This document shows, piece by piece, positions 6,103-7,407 of a stretch of DNA of 7,407 nt. The notes below the pieces were generated by a model. The model searched no databases. It was not told the DNA's origin and worked only from the letters and a program-made list of their open reading frames with translations. Within the stretch, counting starts at the first letter, position 1. The number at the start of each line of letters is the position of its first letter. The position numbers and the translations under genes are program-made. This stretch comes from an uncultured Ruminococcus sp. Its GTDB lineage: Bacteria > Bacillota > Clostridia > Oscillospirales > Ruminococcaceae. Location: positions 1 to 7,407 of the forward strand of contig CALGTT010000228.1 in NCBI GenBank assembly GCA_937901485.1, in the 5' to 3' direction.

Positions 6103-6872
6103 TATTTTTCCCTCCTTTTTGCAAGCAGTGAGCAAAGCACCCAGCCAAGCCCCAGCACACCAACCATACAGGGGACAGAGAACGGCAGGAATGCAGATGA
6201 GAAGCCCGTGATCTTGTCAAAAATCATGGACATCGCTTCCGTTTCATTTTCACTGGAAAGCTGCTCGATCAGATCGGTATACATAGTGGTATAGATGATC
6301 GCAGCAGCATAGCCGACCACAAGCGATATGATGATTGCCGTCATGGGATTGCGGAACAGGTAATTGAAAATGTAGACTACCACGCAGCAGATGGATATGC
6401 CTGCCGCACAGAGCAGAAGATTGGCGATAATGGCTTTATCAAATGCTGCATCGAATACGCCGCACATAACGGCAGCATTAAGGCAGGCTGCCAGCAAGCC
6501 GACAACCAGCAGAAACGCCGATGACAGAAATTTCACACCAATAAATTTCCATTCGCTCACCGGAATGGATGCCGTAAAGCAGCGGAATTTCGGTGTCATT
6601 TCAAACTGGAACGAAGAAATCGAACCAAGGCTCACAGCCATGAACATTGCACCCGGGAAATAGATGGCATAGCCGGGGAGCATCATTTTCAGCATTTCCA
6701 GTTTCTCACCGGTCATATCCGCCAGATTGCCGATCTCCATGCTGAGCTTGATCAGATAAAAGATGATGGAAAGCCCGATGCCAAAGATGTAGGCAATCGT
6801 CATCTCTTTGAGCATCGGATACAGTTCCCGATAGAACAGTCCCCAGATGGGGGCGGATTTTCTCTTTTCCAT
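6102..6872 (-). CDS. ABC-2 type transporter permease
   Basis: A protein of 256 residues with about six membrane spans (roughly 25-43, 67-88, 113-138, 148-171, 178-197, 228-250). A cytoplasmic loop between the second and third spans reads E-M-T-P-K-F-R-C-F-T-A-S-I-P-V-S, typical of ABC-2 permeases, where a similar loop contacts the ATPase. The ATG at 6872 overlaps the ATPase stop codon as TGATG and has AAGGAG (6881-6886) 8 bases upstream. A GTG three codons earlier (6881) overlaps that ribosome binding site and is unlikely. Its size and layout match the next permease gene although the sequences are divergent, so the transporter is probably a heterodimer of the two permeases with the shared ATPase. 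Substrate unknown. Confidence 0.87.
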   Translation of the reverse strand: MEKRKSAPIWGLFYRELYPMLKEMTIAYIFGIGLSIIFYLIKLSMEIGNLADMTGEKLEMLKMMLPGYAIYFPGAMFMAVSLGSISSFQFEMTPKFRCFTASIPVSEWKFIGVKFLSSAFLLVVGLLAACLNAAVMCGVFDAAFDKAIIANLLLCAAGISICCVVVYIFNYLFRNPMTAIIISLVVGYAAAIIYTTMYTDLIEQLSSENETEAMSMIFDKITGFSSAFLPFSVPCMVGVLGLGWVLCSLLAKRREK

Positions 6873-7407
6873 CAGTTCCACTCCTTCTTTGCAGCGTTGA
6901 CATAGAACAGCATGATTTCTTCGAGTGTGGTCTTTTCGATCAGTGCGCCGCTGTACTTCTTCTTGGCGGCGGTTCTGTCAGCGACCATCACCTCAGCCCC
7001 GAAATCCGTCAGTCTTGCACTGATGAAATCCGCCCTGTCGATCTCCGCATAATCGGACTTGGAACAGCGGATCATGGCGTGGGAATCGAGCACATCGTCC
7101 TTGTAGCCGGAGAGCAGGAGCTTGCCCCTGTCGATGAATGTCACACTGTCGGCGATCTTTTCGAGATCCGATGTGATATGGGACGACATCAGAATACTGC
7201 GTTCCTCATCCTGTAAGTACTCACGGAAAATATCGAGGATCTCGTTTCTTACAACGGGATCAAGTCCCGTGGTGGCTTCGTCCATGATCAGGAGCTTTGC
7301 ATTGTGGGAAAGTGCAGCCGCAATTTGGAGCTTCATTTTCATACCTTTTGAGAACTTGCCGCACTTCTTTCTTGCCGGAAGCTGGAAACGGTCGAGGTAC
7401 TTTTCAA
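6872..7407 (-). CDS. ABC transporter ATP-binding protein, C-terminal part; 5' end outside window
   Basis: A partial gene with 177 readable residues; about 110 N-terminal residues, including Walker A, lie beyond 7407. Visible motifs in order are the signature F-S-K-G-M-K-M-K-L-Q (a variant of LSGGQ common in BcrA/YtrB-type ATPases), Walker B L-L-I-M-D-E with the catalytic Glu, the D-loop T-G-L-D-P, and the switch His in M-S-S-H-I. All are intact, so it should hydrolyse ATP. A C-terminal region of about 80 residues beyond the core follows. The stop codon overlaps the start of the first permease gene, showing a coupled operon: ATPase, permease, permease, CPBP protease. In related clostridial operons a GntR-family repressor precedes the ATPase; none is visible here because the window ends. 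Confidence 0.92.
   Translation of the reverse strand, partial: EKYLDRFQLPARKKCGKFSKGMKMKLQIAAALSHNAKLLIMDEATTGLDPVVRNEILDIFREYLQDEERSILMSSHITSDLEKIADSVTFIDRGKLLLSGYKDDVLDSHAMIRCSKSDYAEIDRADFISARLTDFGAEVMVADRTAAKKKYSGALIEKTTLEEIMLFYVNAAKKEWN

Overview
The window looks like chromosomal DNA from a Gram-positive gut or rumen anaerobe of the Ruminococcus / Oscillospiraceae type. The signs are strong AAAGGAG-type ribosome binding sites, frequent TTG starts, a dockerin domain (the cellulosome attachment module) on a secreted protein, and a mid-GC coding sequence with AT-rich intergenic DNA. The genus is an inference; no rRNA or other species marker is present.

Region 1 (1-3287, + strand) is the 3' end of a tightly packed operon. 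It holds the C-terminal half of a SpeD-type pyruvoyl S-adenosylmethionine decarboxylase, a protein that joins a DUF4178-like domain, one membrane span and a DUF4247-like Tyr/Ser-rich domain, a four-span DUF350 membrane protein with an internal duplication, and a SpeE-type aminopropyltransferase carrying a seven-span membrane domain. The operon ends at an intrinsic terminator that overlaps the speE stop codon. Decarboxylated AdoMet made by SpeD is the normal substrate of SpeE, so the first and last genes form an enzyme pair. The two proteins between them have no known biochemical function. This is the most interesting part of the window: a membrane-tethered polyamine-type system of unknown purpose, related in content to loci where DUF350 proteins occur with SpeD/SpeE and with ATP-grasp (glutathionylspermidine-synthetase-like) proteins.

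Region 2 (3288-4420) contains a convergent gap with a second GC-rich hairpin, then a minus-strand gene for a secreted protein with an N-terminal dockerin and a C-terminal SleB-type cell wall hydrolase domain. That gene has its own good promoter in a 242-base AT-rich gap.

Region 3 (4421-7407, - strand) is the distal part of an ABC transporter operon. In transcription order it holds an ABC ATPase (5' end outside the window), two six-span ABC-2 type permeases, and a CPBP-family (Abi) intramembrane protease. Each junction overlaps by 1 to 11 bases, and an intrinsic terminator follows. The arrangement resembles export or immunity modules for peptides or drugs, but no peptide precursor gene is visible.
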